Translations under genes and position numbers: made by a program
Assembly (NCBI GenBank): GCA_025890175.1
Contig: JANPYM010000010.1
Location: forward strand, 1,704,427 to 1,768,426
Origin: Ciborinia camelliae
Taxonomy: Eukaryota; Ascomycota; Leotiomycetes; Helotiales; Sclerotiniaceae
Direction: 5' to 3'
DNA: 64,000 bases
In this document: piece after piece, positions 20,228 through 32,255 of the stretch
Numbering within the stretch: the stretch's first letter is position 1
Layout: every line of letters starts with the position of its first letter
The notes under the pieces: generated by a model
Database searches by the model: none
What the model saw: the letters and a program-made list of their open reading frames with translations, nothing else
Told to the model about the DNA's origin: nothing

Positions 20228-21967
20228 TTAAGTACTGGTCAGGCACATCCTTCCGTCACTTTGCTCTTTCCAACGATCACTGCCGACTCCCGTCTTCACA
20301 TAAAAGAAATCATTGGGATCATACTTATGCTTGATCCCAAGGAGCTTCTCATAGTGGACTCCGTAGAACACGGATTGGAAATCAGGCTGCTGGAAGTCGG
20401 CCTCGTTCATATACGCTCCCCCGTTGGGTGTCAAAGCTTCCAAGGGTGTAAGTAAGTCGTTTGTTATCTCATTCTCTCCTGCAATGTTTGCTGTCCAGTC
20501 TGTATAGTTGATGGCAACGCCTAGGAACACATTAAAGAGTGCGTCTCGAAAGTAAGGGTTTACTGCTACTTCATCTGGGGATGAGACGGCATTTTTCACG
20601 TTGAAGCTGACGCCCGAGAAGAGTGTTCGGGAACCAATATTTCTAATAGCTGCTACCAAGTCCTGAGTATTGTTGCTGGCAACGTCTCGAGGGATGAGTC
20701 GGCCTCCCGTGTTCCAATCCGACACATTCCAGTTTGATGTCAGGGCTTCGTACGCCGACAAGAACGTAGAACTCTCCGAGGATGAATATTGATAGTCCAG
20801 GCTCAGTTTAGCCAGAATGTTTAGCGCCGGTTGCAATATGGTATCTAGCTCTTCCTTGTGCAAACCGGGTACAAAGGCAGGCATCAGGAAGAAGCCAGCT
20901 GGTTCAACTATCCACAGTGCATACACTCCAGCATCAACAATGCTCGGCAAGACTATCAAGAATTCACCGATGGCCTGGTAGATAGTGTCGGTGTTGGTTC
21001 CGTTGTCAAGAACAGTGAAATAGGCGCTGGAAGCATAGGTGTCCGGATAAGCTTTCACTGTCATGGACACCACAATACCATAATTGCCGCCACCGCCTCC
21101 ACGTAGCGCCCAGAACAGATCGGAATAATGAGTGCTGTTTGCGGTGAGTAACGTCCCATTGGCTGTGATAACGTCCCATTCTAGCACTTGATCTGCACCT
21201 AGACCGTGGGTAGAGGCTAGAGGACCATGTCCTCCACCTTGTGAATAACCACCGGCGAGGCCTACTGTCGGACAATTTCCGCCGACGACTACAAGACCGT
21301 GAAGGTTTGCGAAAGTATAAGCATCAATGGCATGGACCCCGGCTCCCATTTTGATGGCGGAGCCCGTGTAGTTTGGACTATTATATTGGACAAGTTCGAT
21401 GGACTTCATGTTATGCGTCCATATCGCCAGGGCATGAGCACCATTCGATCTGCCGAGATAGTCATGGCCAGTATTGCGAATTACAAGTCTTATATTGTGG
21501 CGTCTGGTAAAGTCGAGTCCTTTCTGGATGTCCCTGGCACCAGTCGCGTTGATTGCATATACAACGTGATCACCAATGGTGCATGGAGCATCCGGCTCTA
21601 ACCAAGGGTTGCAACTGTTGTTTGAGAAGGAGTAGGCCATAGGAGATGAAGATGATGATAGATGGGTTTGAGGAAGAAACCACACGTTCCGGAGGGCGTT
21701 GCATTCTTCTTCGTCATACGTGGAAATATTTTTGCGGGTGGATGGTGAAAAGAACTTGTGGCAAGGGGCGCCGATGGGAATAGTAGCAATGAGCCTTCCA
21801 CTGACAGTCTTGTTCAAGGCAGACCAATCAGCAAGACTGGGCCATGAAGTATCCCCTGGAATTGATCGGCAACCGTCAGGAGTTCTTCTGAGATTAATCA
21901 AATGACAGTTGACAGCCGTTGCCAAGACTGCGAGCAAGGCTAGCAGAGCACCGCTAGCGTTATGCAT
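20228..21967 (-). CDS. Secreted BBE-like FAD-linked oxidase, intronless paralogue
   Basis: A single 579-codon frame. It has an N-terminal signal peptide (GALLALLAVLATAVNC), then the PCMH-type FAD-binding domain with RNTGHDYLGRSNGAHAL, whose His168 is the predicted covalent FAD ligand, and GGNCPTVGLAGGYSQGGG, whose Cys232 matches the second FAD-linking Cys of bicovalent berberine-bridge-type enzymes. The C-terminal BBE segment is present (NEADFQQPDFQSVFYG ... KYDPNDFFYVKTGVGS). Several N-glycosylation sequons suggest an extracellular enzyme that oxidises sugars, alcohols or metabolites; the substrate cannot be read from sequence. The gene at 23327-25350 is a clear paralogue of identical predicted length, in the same orientation, but with three introns. 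Confidence 0.93.
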   Translation of the reverse strand: MHNASGALLALLAVLATAVNCHLINLRRTPDGCRSIPGDTSWPSLADWSALNKTVSGRLIATIPIGAPCHKFFSPSTRKNISTYDEEECNALRNVWFLPQTHLSSSSSPMAYSFSNNSCNPWLEPDAPCTIGDHVVYAINATGARDIQKGLDFTRRHNIRLVIRNTGHDYLGRSNGAHALAIWTHNMKSIELVQYNSPNYTGSAIKMGAGVHAIDAYTFANLHGLVVVGGNCPTVGLAGGYSQGGGHGPLASTHGLGADQVLEWDVITANGTLLTANSTHYSDLFWALRGGGGGNYGIVVSMTVKAYPDTYASSAYFTVLDNGTNTDTIYQAIGEFLIVLPSIVDAGVYALWIVEPAGFFLMPAFVPGLHKEELDTILQPALNILAKLSLDYQYSSSESSTFLSAYEALTSNWNVSDWNTGGRLIPRDVASNNTQDLVAAIRNIGSRTLFSGVSFNVKNAVSSPDEVAVNPYFRDALFNVFLGVAINYTDWTANIAGENEITNDLLTPLEALTPNGGAYMNEADFQQPDFQSVFYGVHYEKLLGIKHKYDPNDFFYVKTGVGSDRWKEQSDGRMCLTST

Positions 21968-23326
21968 AGTGTACTTGTGGGAGATAGCGCAAGATGGTAG
22001 GGCCGGAAAAGAATAGCAGGTGAAGTAAAGGTTAAATCTAGATCCTCAGAAAAACAGATTTGTGTGGACTTAATGAATGGTTGGTTGCTGGATTCAGACT
22101 CGGTTCAAGCAAGAGAGACTATACTTATAGAAACAAATGAAATTTCAAAGAAATACCTCGTCTTCTATATCTTTGCCTCTCTATTGCATATATAGTAAGT
22201 AGACTTAACCAAAAACTCAGTGAGATCCGTCTTTGCCACAAAATAGTTGTCCCAAAGAAAACAATAAAGAAAGGGTGGTATCGGATGCCCATTAGAAAGT
22301 CAGCCTAAGCGGGCCTCCAGTATGTTCCTCAATTTATGTTACATTCACTAATTCATTGATATTAAAATCTTCTCTTTTGGATAGTAGAATTTTGAAATTT
22401 CTGCAGTCCCGCCGCAACGGCGTGGATAAGCATACACTTTATTGGCCATGGAGAAACTCCAAGTCGATGAAGAACCTCAGGGTGTATGTCATGTCTCACT
22501 GGCAATGTCATTAGACCCACATGTAGCTTTTTACGAAGATGACGTAAGAAAGATTCATGGGTATTCTGGTCGTATCGTATCGTATCATAATACTGCCGTT
22601 GAAAGAGGGATGAAGCTATGGGTCGAGCGATATCTTGTCGGAATGCTCTCTCTGCACTTTCAAGGATAACCGAATAAGCCAAATCAAAGAAGTTATACGA
22701 ATGTAACAGCTTATATAGCAACAAGTACCGTACTAACGGTATTTAGCAAAGAAATAAATCGGCTTCTCTCTCCACCTTAAAGAATCTGCCTTTAGGAAGT
22801 GGCTAGGGGCCTCGGACAGTTGTACGAAGGCCAATTAGAGCTAGACCGATGGGAGTGAAACTCACCCTTTTGTGAGATAAGTAGCTTGGAGATCCAATTG
22901 ATAGCTTATTAATTGCATTTATTGCGTCCACATGAGGGTAAATTCGGTCGGGTTTAGCTTAGGTGATGATAAAATACCCCAACACGTATTAAAACTCGCT
23001 TCCACCCCGATAAAATTGATACAATTCAACAGCTTCACCAGGTCAAGCAGGCCATTCGGAGCTTTTAATCAGATTGAGCTATACTCCTTCAAGCCTGCAG
23101 CGACAAGTGATAGCTAGGTAGTTTATTTCTTTGCTAAAGACCTCTAGTCTGTATTTAAAATGCTGAGATGAAGAATATCAGTGCACATAATCAAGGCTTT
23201 GGAGAAACATCAATTTCTAATCCCCACTCCTTGGGAAAAATCTAGAATCTAATTGGCCAGTATCATTTTCTGTAAGAAGGGAGACGATAGAAAAGTAATT
23301 CAAATTGTCAATCGATCTCCGTATGT
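21968..23326. other. Intergenic between the two FAD-oxidase paralogues
   Basis: No supported gene. A minus-strand frame at 22362-22724 starts only from TTG, and the plus-strand frame from ATG 22448 overlaps it; neither resembles a known family. The inverted-repeat element at 22743-23137 occupies the second half. Confidence 0.5.
22743..23137. mobile_element. Possible small inverted-repeat element (395 bp, 16-bp perfect ends)
   Basis: TTAGCAAAGAAATAAA at 22743-22758 recurs exactly as reverse complement at 23122-23137. The enclosed DNA is non-coding and of ordinary composition. A 16-bp perfect match at this spacing is unlikely by chance, but the arms do not extend further and no target duplication is evident, so this is only a candidate. 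Confidence 0.4.
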
Positions 23327-25350
23327 TCAGTGTCCTGTCTTACAGAGCCGTCCATCCGCAATGGCCGCCCATGCTTCACTTCCCACAACCGTTGGTCCCC
23401 AGAACATGCCATTTGGGTCGTATTTGTTCTTAATGGATAGAAGCTTTGCATAATTTGTACCATAAAAGACTTGCTGCCAATTTGGCTGATTGAAATCGGC
23501 CTCGTTGAGGTAGGCAGCAGGATTAGACGTCAGCTTTTCAAGGGCCGGGTCTAGTAAGTTAGTGACGGTTTCTTGGCCAAGTATATTAGCAGTCATGTTG
23601 GATTTATTGTACATTCTGGTTTGCACCGTCAGTCAAGTTCGTATCTGAATGGAATATAGCTTTGTACAAAGCTGGTGGGAACATACGTGCCGAGGAACGC
23701 CAAAAACAACGAGCTGCGCCATTCGGGATGGGCAGCATTTGGATGAGTAGGCGGTTGGCTGACATCCATAGAGACACCCGCCAAAATACCACCATTACTT
23801 ATGACGGATTTGATGCCACTGACTAACGAACGGGCAGAGCTATTGGATGCTACGAGAGAACGTGGAATTAAGCTGCCTCCAAGGTTGAGTTCCGTAATAT
23901 TCATGTCAGGGTTCAGAGTGTAGAAAGCGTCTTGGAACTCAGGGAAGTCGACGGAGGAGAAAGCTGGCAGTTATGTGTTAGCTAAAAATCAGATCTCGAA
24001 AGACATGCAGGCGAGCGATCAGATCTGCCATGCTTACCATATGGGATGTTGCTCGAATCGAGCGCCTCGAGCGTGGGCTGTAGCAGCTTTTGAAGGTCTT
24101 CGGCGGTTCCATTTGGCAAGTACGATTGTGGCATGTAGAACATATTTCCGGGCAAAACCTGCCAGTAGAGTGTAGCTCCTGCTTTAAGCACCGCTGGCAT
24201 GTTTACCAGAAATGTTTGCACCACGTCCCAGTATTTGTCGGATGATTCTATAAAGGAAAGAGTGGCACCGGCGGTCGGCATATTTTTATGCATTTTTACT
24301 GTCATGGATAACACAACGCCATATGTGCCGCCTCCACCACCAGCAAGAGCCCAGTAAAGATCTGAATTCTGATTTGGCGTTGCTGTGAGAAGCTCTCCCG
24401 TTCCAGTCACAACCTCCCACTCTAGAACCTGATCGGCTGCGAGCCCAAACTTAGATCCAAGCGGGCTGGTCCCGCCTCCCTGAGTGTAGCCTCCGGCAAT
24501 ACCAACAGTTGGGCAGTCGCCTTCCACGACAACGTAACCCTGAGCATTGGCAGTCGCCTGAGCTTCTGAAGCCTGTACACCAGCGCCTATTTTCATTGCC
24601 TTGCCTGTGTATGAGACAGACTGGTAGTCCAGTATCGATATATCTTTTATGTGGTGAGTCCATACTAACAGTTTGGGAGTGAGTCAGTGATGATTGCCTT
24701 TCTAATAGTGATTTTGAAGTAGACGTCCGGTAGTAAAGAGGATACAGAAGACGTGAAATGAGTCTAGAGTTTGAGATCGGAACGAAGAACCAAGTTTACT
24801 CACAAGCCAGTGCACCAGCTCCTGTCGATTTGCCCATATAATCATGACCCGTGTTCCTAATGACTAAACGAATGTTGTTTTCCGCCGCAAAGGACAAGGT
24901 AGCGCGGTAATCAGCAACACAAGAAGCGTTGACGGCATAAGGCACGTATGTACCTATGATACACTGAGCATCACGAGGAGTGAAAGGATCGCAACTCATA
25001 TTGGCAAAGAATGGAGCCATTGGAGAGTGTGTAGTCTCGTCGTGAAACTCGGGACGCGGCCAGTTTGCCTGAATCTCAGCACATTTTTCGGCATCGTAGC
25101 TAATACCGGGGAAGGTGTCATGACATGGACTGGCAACTGGGATCGTAGCTATCAATTTGCCTCCTACAGTCTTGTTGAATGCATCCCATTTGGCAGAAGA
25201 TGGCCAGCACGTGTCCCCCGGAAAGCAGCGACACGGAGCGTAGGTTGGTGATGACTGCGAAACGGCGAACCATACCGCTCCCAAAAGAACGGTAATGGAT
25301 GTCCAGGCAACCATTTGAACCTGGGTTTTGGTTAATCCTTTCTCAAACAT
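23327..25350 (-). CDS. Secreted BBE-like FAD-linked oxidase, four-exon paralogue
   Basis: Exons complement(24804-25350), (24038-24664), (23687-23963) and (23327-23615) join without frame breaks to 579 aa, exactly the length of the neighbour at 20228-21967. An N-terminal hydrophobic segment (WTSITVLLGAVWFAV) is a signal peptide or anchor. The FAD domain has RNTGHDYMGKSTG (His169) and EGDCPTVGIAGGYTQGGG (Cys233), predicting bicovalent flavin. The C-terminus has the BBE segment NEADFNQPNWQQVFYG and KNKYDPNGMFWGPT. Introns are 139, 74 and 71 bp with GT-AG ends and phases 1, 1 and 2. The last junction aligns with the intronless paralogue to within one residue. The pair arose by duplication; the substrate is unknown. 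Confidence 0.92.
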
Positions 25351-28028
25351 GGTGTAATTAATGAGAAAATATTGATAGTTGTGGGATGATTAGAAGGGTT
25401 TCCAACACAGAAAGAAAGTCATATCATACTTTAAAGAAAAAGAAACTTAAGCCGAGAGTATTACTTGGAACTTTAGAAGTGAATATGGAAAAAAAGAAGC
25501 AAGGATACAATTGCGTGGATGAATGCAAAGTGACTGCAAAGTAACGTTCCACAATTGATGCTTTATAGCTATAAATATTGGGGGATCTGCTGCTTATGGG
25601 CACAATCATATGTAGGCGATTGCAAGAGTTATGGAGTAGTATAGTTGAGGATACCTAGGTACTTACCTAGTAGGTACTCTTGCCACCAGAAAAAAATAGA
25701 TATCCTCACGTTCCCAAATGTGTTCCGCTGCAACAAACTTGGAAATTACCTCGTCTAGGTTGTACCTATTTTCAGATACGCTGAGTCTCTGATGGCACGA
25801 ATATGGTGTAGAACTTTATACGGTACATCCATACATCCAAGTATTGATGTATGTAGCATGTAGGGTGGGATTGTATGGGAGATACATGCCCAAAGTTCAT
25901 CTCACCGCTTTCACTTGCTAGCATTACAAAGCCGAGTCAAGGTACAGTAACCCCCTACTTGGGTATTGTAATTTGTAGGATTATTAGCAGAATAATTGTA
26001 AAATTATGATATTTAAAGCTGGAGATTCCAATTGTATATCTAAATTGATTATAACATTGCTTATCAAGGTACCTATTGATAGAGAAAAGATATCGAGAAT
26101 TCGAGGAGCTTTAATAGTCCCTCGAAATTCAAACAATGTAAATAGCTATAAAGAAAGTACTATACTTAATAAAAGAGAATGAAAGTGTAGAAGTAGAAGA
26201 AGTAGATCTATAAATTTATAAATAGATACGTTAATTATTCTTACTTTATTATAAAGTACCGGTACAGTATTCGACCGAGAATATCGAGCTCTATTATAAC
26301 CTTAGAATCTAAATAATATTGTAGTTTAACCGACTGCGACGAGGTTTAATTTCTAAGCTGGAAAGGGTATATATTATATATTAATTAATAAGCTTTCGCC
26401 TTTCGAAGTATAGGTAGGTATGGCTTGATTTTTTAATATGTCTTTCTTGACAATATTATCATACTAACGGCTGTAAGCGCATATAGCTAATAATGCTTCA
26501 TTAATTTTCGCCAAGAAAATACAAAGGGACCTAGGTCGGTACTCGGTAGGAAAGCAAAAGCTGTCTCACTATTTTGATACTGCATAAGGTATTCCTCGTA
26601 CAATTATACCTTGCATAACGCTTACATGCGCAATCAAATGGAAGCCTTTCTGCCCTTTCATACTCTTTCTGGAAATCCACACTATCAAATACAACATACT
26701 TAGCTAAGGAGGGGGAGGCGGAGCGGGATGGGGTAGTTTGAGATAAGTAGGTATTCTTAGGTGGGTTCAGTTTAATCGATGAATCAATCAATGCAAATCC
26801 GAATCACTAGTATGGGTGGATCAACATTAATTTCGTCTCCAGACTCCACCCATACCAATATCCATGGATTCCATCAACAAGCCTAAAAAGGCGCGGCGTA
26901 TGGAACTCGGTAGGGTTAAGCGAATCGCTTGTCCAGCTCCGATATCCTGTTTGTTAAAATTCAAAATGTGCAGTATCTTATAATGCATTCCCTCGGATTA
27001 GGTGGGTAGGATTGGGCAGATGGAATTAAGTTAAAGCCTAATACCGGTAATCTACGGAGTTGGCTTTATATAATACTCTACCTAGCTACTTTTATTACCT
27101 CCTAGGAACAAACGAGGTTCAATTAGAATGTTTTTATGAATTAAAATCGAGAAGAATCTATTTACTAATTTTTATATTCAACATTTTACATAGTACCTAA
27201 ATAGTTGAAGAAAAAACTAACAACAAGATGAGCATCTACATAATGTGAAAGGAATCTAAGCACATTGATTTGGTCGGAACTAAACTTTCCATCAAAAATA
27301 TAGCATGTAATAATGAGACTCTGCTTTTCGAAAAAAAAAACGCCCAACCTTAGGTTCCTTCCTCAGTTTCAAGTCATTAGTTGACGGAATACCATCCGAA
27401 TATCCGCTTCCGGGTGGCTGATGTGTGCGGTCCCACATTTAATGAAGGTATGTCAGACGGACTGACAACCTATATACAGTAATCTACATTTGGGAGTGTT
27501 GGATAGTGGTATTTTTGCATGTGGGTGTGGGGGTGTTATGTGCATTTGACTCCCTGTTTATGCTGCCATCTTCTGCTGAGGAAAGATAGTGGCAGTAGTA
27601 GTAAGAGTAAATTCATAGTCGATTTGATCTATCTATAGCTAGGTAATGCTACGCTGACTATGCGATTCGTCTATGGGATACAAAATATTTAGAGCGAACG
27701 GAGAAACCTTTGCGAAAGAGAGGTAAATAATTTATTATAAACTAAAATCCATGCATGATGTACACTTGATTTCATTGGATATACTGGTACGAACTTAGAT
27801 TTGAATTTGTATGTGATGTGATGTGATGTGATGTGCATGTGTGTGGTGCTGGGGTCCATTCCCTGACCTTGATTGCAAGAGTTCCAAAATAATCTTAAGT
27901 TTCTGATGAAGATCCTTTGAAGGAGAGAACAGCTTATCCACAGTCCGTATATGAAGCTTTAAGCCCTGCTTCAAAACTAAACTGGACGCCAATAACTTTG
28001 ACAGAAGCTTAAACGCAATAATTTCACC
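25351..28028. other. Intergenic, no gene seen
   Basis: AT-rich with stop codons in all frames. Only short frames occur, such as 26531-26791, without recognisable features. CTAGGTA/TACCTAG palindromic motifs occur at 25652-25676 and GATGT repeats at 27812-27836. The last 100 bases likely contain the promoter of the membrane-protein gene at 28029. Confidence 0.5.
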
Positions 28029-29295
28029 ATGGTGTCCCCCACCCGAGCATCCATCAATCTCCTCGTTTGGACAATCGTCTTCACTGTTCTCGATGTTATA
28101 TTTGTGTTTCTTCGTTTCTTAGCGGCCCACCTAATCGGCCGCAAAATTTATGCAGATGACTACTTGATTGTATTCTCTTTGGTCAGTACCTGGTGATTTA
28201 TTATTATGATTCTGAGACTTTGAGGCTGGCTCAAGCGGTCATGAAGTGGACCTGACCTTTCTCCAGATGAACACGTTTGCACTCGGAGCTGTCGTTATCT
28301 GGGCTATTTTCTGCAGCGGCATGGGCCATTACGAGACCGAGTTAACGCATACCGAACTCCAAAATGCCCTCAAAGTAATTCCAGCCGCTTATGTTACCTG
28401 GACGCTCGGCACTGCTGCGTTCAAACTCTCAGTTCTCTTTCTCTACATCCGCATCTTTTCCATCAACACATTCAAGTACTTGTCGTACATTTTGATGGGC
28501 TTGACTGTGACGTACTGCATTTCCTTCCTAGTCGTCTTCCTTACTACATGCACCCCCAATATTTCCCAGTTGTGGAATCCAAGACCCGATGGCCACTGTC
28601 GTGACTTGAACGTTGGCCAGCTAGGATCCGTCAGTACCAACTTGGGAATTGACTGCCTCATCCTCATATTGCCTTTGCCTTTCCTTTGGAGGCTCCAAAT
28701 GCGCTTGCGCACCAAGCTTGTCGTCACCATCGTCTTTAGTTTCAGCTTCATGTACGTACCCTAGCTCAACTCTTATGATCCCACCAAATAGCATCTGCTA
28801 ACAATCTAAAGCACTATCGGCATTATGATATGGAGAATTCACGACCTTATCACAACCGCTGGAGGTGACTTCGTCTTCCATATGCCCACTCTTGCTCTTA
28901 CGACGACCCTGGAATTGTGGCTTTGCATCATTATTGCGTGCATCCCAACTCTTGCTCCCATATTGAAGACCTACATAATGCCCATTGTGACAAAACTTTC
29001 AGGATCCCGAAGTTCAGCTGGCGTTCGCTCTACTCCACTCAGCATCGTCACCTTCGGAAGACTTGGCGGACGAAAGCGAAATAACTACACAACTATGACG
29101 TACGGAAGCCAAGACCCCATTAGCGAAAATGCAGGAGCTGGAATTGCTAAACCTAGAGAAACGTTCCGGAAAGATGCATTCACTACAACCCATGTTACAT
29201 CTGAGCCTCAGCAAAAAGACGTCGAACTCGGAGAGATGCCCGTCGAAAACGCAATACATGTTCAGCAAGATATTGATACCCAGTCTTCGCAGTAG
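28029..29295 (+). CDS. Rhodopsin-domain (PTH11-like/Rhodopsin_dom_fungi) integral membrane protein
   Basis: Exons 28029-28181, 28267-28751 and 28812-29295 give 373 aa. Seven hydrophobic segments run from LLVWTIVFTVLDVIFVFLRF to LTTTLELWLCIIIACIPTLAPI. The family's landmarks are present: ADDYLI after helix 2, a Cys-containing loop (TTCTPNISQLWNP ... GHC) and STNLGIDCLILILPLPFLWRLQM before helix 6. The tail of about 100 residues is hydrophilic and probably cytoplasmic. Such proteins are plasma-membrane, GPCR-like or transporter-like; no ligand is known for most, and many lie beside secondary-metabolite genes. Introns are 85 and 60 bp; the second acceptor is AAAG. The next gene, UbiA, is convergent, with 521 bp between the stop codons. 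Confidence 0.88.
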
Positions 29296-29816
29296 TAGTT
29301 ATAACAGAATGACAGTGCAAAGAAGTGGGATTGTTCTTTCTTCTTGTTTATGGGGAGTTTCAGGGCAGTCTCTAAGATGCATCTATTTGGGGTGTGTCAT
29401 ACACAGTTTACGGGTGAAGGTTACTACCGGAGTCAATTTCCAACCTAAAGCTCTTCCCGTCTTGTGTGGAAAATGAGTACCATAGGACTGCACGACCTTA
29501 TTTTATTACCGTGCAAGGAGGATACTCGGCGTATAGTTGTTTAGAGTCGTAAAATACTTTCCTCCTTCCAAGCTATAATAGGAAAACATCATCAAATTAA
29601 ATTTTCAACATATATTTCTTACAAACTTTGCGTTATGTAGATTATTGTAGTATTGTTTCCTTTCTCACCTTCAAGATATATACAAACTATCAAGTTTTGA
29701 AGTCGTACAGTAGGATAAACCTCATACATTGTTATCTAAGTCTATATAAAGCGCCATTGAAACACCTTGTGCGATTAAAAACTACACTCGACATACCCCG
29801 CCTCAGAATTGCTCAA

Positions 29817-30746
29817 CTATTGCCACGCACGAGTTAATCCGTCTTCAAGAGTCATAAACCATGGCAGAACGTAAAGTGAGGCATGCCATAAACACCACAA
29901 TCTCCAGGTACGTGCATCTTCTTTCGGTGAGCAAACGAAGAGCACGCGTATTGCCACAGCTGCAGCAGTTATCGCGGTTATTGACAACGCCATTGGTCTC
30001 AAACCCCAGAAATACACGCATGCACACGACCAGAAGCATACAAAGAATGATATAGAGACACGGGAAACCTTCTCTCCGAGAAAGAGAGGAATAGTTTTGC
30101 GGCCGCGGGTCCGGTCACCTTCTTGATCCTTGAGGTCTTGAACTTGCATCGTGGTCAGAATAACACCACTCACGATGACCGTCCAGATAATACCGAGTTC
30201 ATTTATAGAGTACCCGGGCCCAACCGCAACCGTCAACGAGCCGCTGTTGAAAAAGCCGTATGCGATAGAGATAATTAGCTCTCTAACAAACACCTCATCG
30301 CTACCACCGAGATCGTTGTATAGCCAGGTCAAGATGTGAATAAACGCGCCCTGTCTCCACGCACCGAGCATGTAGTTGAGCGCTAGAATGATCGGAATGG
30401 AGACCAGCAGGAGACGCCGCGTCTGATCACTGGTTATCTTTCCCTGTGGAATTGGCCTCCACGGCTTGTTGATGCGGTCTTCAACCACCGAGTGTGGAGC
30501 ACGCTGGTTGGCAAGATCGAAAACTAGAAGGTTTCCGACGTTGAAAGCCAAGATCCAAGGTAGACGATGTATAATCTGTGCCGAGGAAGGAACCGTTGCG
30601 AGATCATCTTCCACCAGCAACGATGATGCTAAAGCGCCGAAAAAGCCGAATGCCGTGTTGGGGACAGCGAAAGTGACAAAGTCGCTTTCGATAAAGTCCC
30701 AATTCATGCGCAGGAAGAGCAAGGCTTGCTTGAAGGGCTTCAGCAT
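29817..30746 (-). CDS. UbiA-superfamily membrane prenyltransferase or UbiA-type terpene cyclase
   Basis: A single exon of 309 aa with about seven to eight hydrophobic helices. The first conserved region reads NLLVFDLANQ (72-81) followed by EDRINKPWRPIPQGKIT (89-105); the second is DLKDQEGDRTRGRKTIP (204-220). These correspond to the two Asp-rich diphosphate/Mg2+ sites of UbiA enzymes. The first is modified from the common NDxxDxxxD to a D..NQ..ED form, as often seen in fungal members outside ubiquinone and heme synthesis. Such proteins can prenylate small molecules or, as shown for the fumagillin-pathway enzyme Fma-TC, cyclise a prenyl diphosphate. The product here cannot be told. With the SDR and P450 downstream it suggests a small terpenoid or prenylation pathway in the endomembrane system. 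Confidence 0.88.
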   Translation of the reverse strand: MLKPFKQALLFLRMNWDFIESDFVTFAVPNTAFGFFGALASSLLVEDDLATVPSSAQIIHRLPWILAFNVGNLLVFDLANQRAPHSVVEDRINKPWRPIPQGKITSDQTRRLLLVSIPIILALNYMLGAWRQGAFIHILTWLYNDLGGSDEVFVRELIISIAYGFFNSGSLTVAVGPGYSINELGIIWTVIVSGVILTTMQVQDLKDQEGDRTRGRKTIPLFLGEKVSRVSISFFVCFWSCACVYFWGLRPMALSITAITAAAVAIRVLFVCSPKEDARTWRLWCLWHASLYVLPWFMTLEDGLTRAWQ

Positions 30747-32097
30747 ACTGCCGATGGATAGGAATCTAACTTGTGTCTTTGTACTGGTTCAACGATTTCT
30801 TCCAGAGCTATTGTTAACAACAATGTTGAGAAATTTCACAATATTTACTGGCCAATGTACAAGCTATAGAGAAGAGATACTTGGTAGCATTAAAGTATCT
30901 ATGAACATGAAAATCGCCCAAGCTAACTACAGACCCATGTCTTATTCTCCTCGTCTACCTTCCTATCTCACCCATTCTCCCCAGGCAGATTTCGGTATCC
31001 GCCTTGATTATGCAGACTGCTGAGGTTTTGGGCTTACTTGAAGTTACGATTCTGTATATTGGCACCAGAAAGGTCATCGTAAACAACCCGAGAACCCTTC
31101 TAGATCCATTAACAACATAGGGATGGTAGTGCGATTGCACGTTGATGGATCCAACCATCATGTATGGTCTAAACGTCCTCGATTTCCTATTTGCGGGCTT
31201 ATGCAGTCTCCCCCTAACTTATCAAGACCTCGACCGCTCTAATTGATCTTTTTGCGGAGTTTAACTCTGTATAAAGAGTCGATTGCAGCTTGGATTATCT
31301 TCAACTTTGATAAAGTATCCTTAATAGCATCTTCTGTATACTGTATAAGGCAACTAACCCGTCATCTTACCAAGACTATAGAATGTTGCTGAAGGATTCT
31401 ACCTAATGAAAAGCCAGGTGTACGATGACCCTAGCCTCTGCGACCTGGATAATATAAGCGTTTTGATTCTCACTGGTGAACAGAAATTTGTTGGTATCCA
31501 GCACTGCTATATACTCGGCCGAATCTCAAGCCGGCTTATTGTTTTCTAGATGTAATAAAGATTATGGATGAAGGATATATATATATACAGTGTATTTTAA
31601 CGTTTTTATAAAAGACATTTATATTCAAAGTACGATTCTAAAATATAAATAAGAATTGTATGTAGGTTGACAAGATTGAGTACGTTAAGTTAATCTTTAC
31701 TGTACCCAAATAAGTCTTCATTAGATATTGGAATGCTTTAATTCCTATTAGCGCAAAAGATCCGCCTATTGGTATCGAAACTTCAATACAACATTGAACG
31801 GACACGTTCGGCCAAATCTCAAGCCGGATTATTGTTTTCAAAATGCAATGAGAATGCAAGTGTAAGGCGTGTCTAATATCTGGGGTTTAGATCCATGGAT
31901 GAGTTTTCAGTCTTGATGGTGTAAAGTACAACATCAAACGGAGGTGCACTCAATATTCAATGCAGTCAGAGCTGACACCGAAATAAGACTGTGACCGGTG
32001 GCAAAAATGAACTCGTTTGGCATTAGTTGCATGATTATGCGAAGATCAATAGATAGATAGCAGGAGGTGAATTTAATGATATTTTACACAGCTAAGG
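30747..32097. other. Intergenic upstream of the UbiA gene
   Basis: No gene seen. A plus-strand frame over 30466-31023 is antisense to the UbiA start and looks spurious. Two short related stretches, CCGAATCTCAAGCCGGCTTATTG (31519-31541) and CCAAATCTCAAGCCGGATTATTG (31812-31834), each followed by GTTTTC, are a dispersed duplication of about 30 bp. Confidence 0.5.
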
Positions 32098-32255
32098 GCC
32101 CGCTCCGATCGATTTTCTGAAATATTTGAAATATTGAACGAATAAATAAAAGTATTGGGCGTAATAAAAGTGGCAGGGGAAACAAAAATGCTAGGTTTCT
32201 TGATGGAGATATCGAAATATTTTATCTACAGCACCAAAAGGTTGCTGTTAATTAC
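32098..32255. mobile_element. Truncated MITE, cut at its right side by an LTR-like insertion
   Basis: The segment starts GGGCCCGCTCCGATCGATTT and contains TTATCTACAGCACCAAAAGG. It matches the left part of the complete element at 33108-33432 in order and spacing. The similarity stops at 32255, where the LTR-like sequence TGTTGGTATCAC begins. I did not find the missing right part beyond the LTR. Confidence 0.6.

Noticed and set aside
22362..22724. 120-codon minus-strand frame between the FAD oxidases
   Set aside because: Has only a TTG start, no family resemblance, and overlaps another open frame on the opposite strand.
29845..30055. Overlapping short frames on both strands at the end of the UbiA gene
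   Set aside because: Shadows of the UbiA coding region in other frames.
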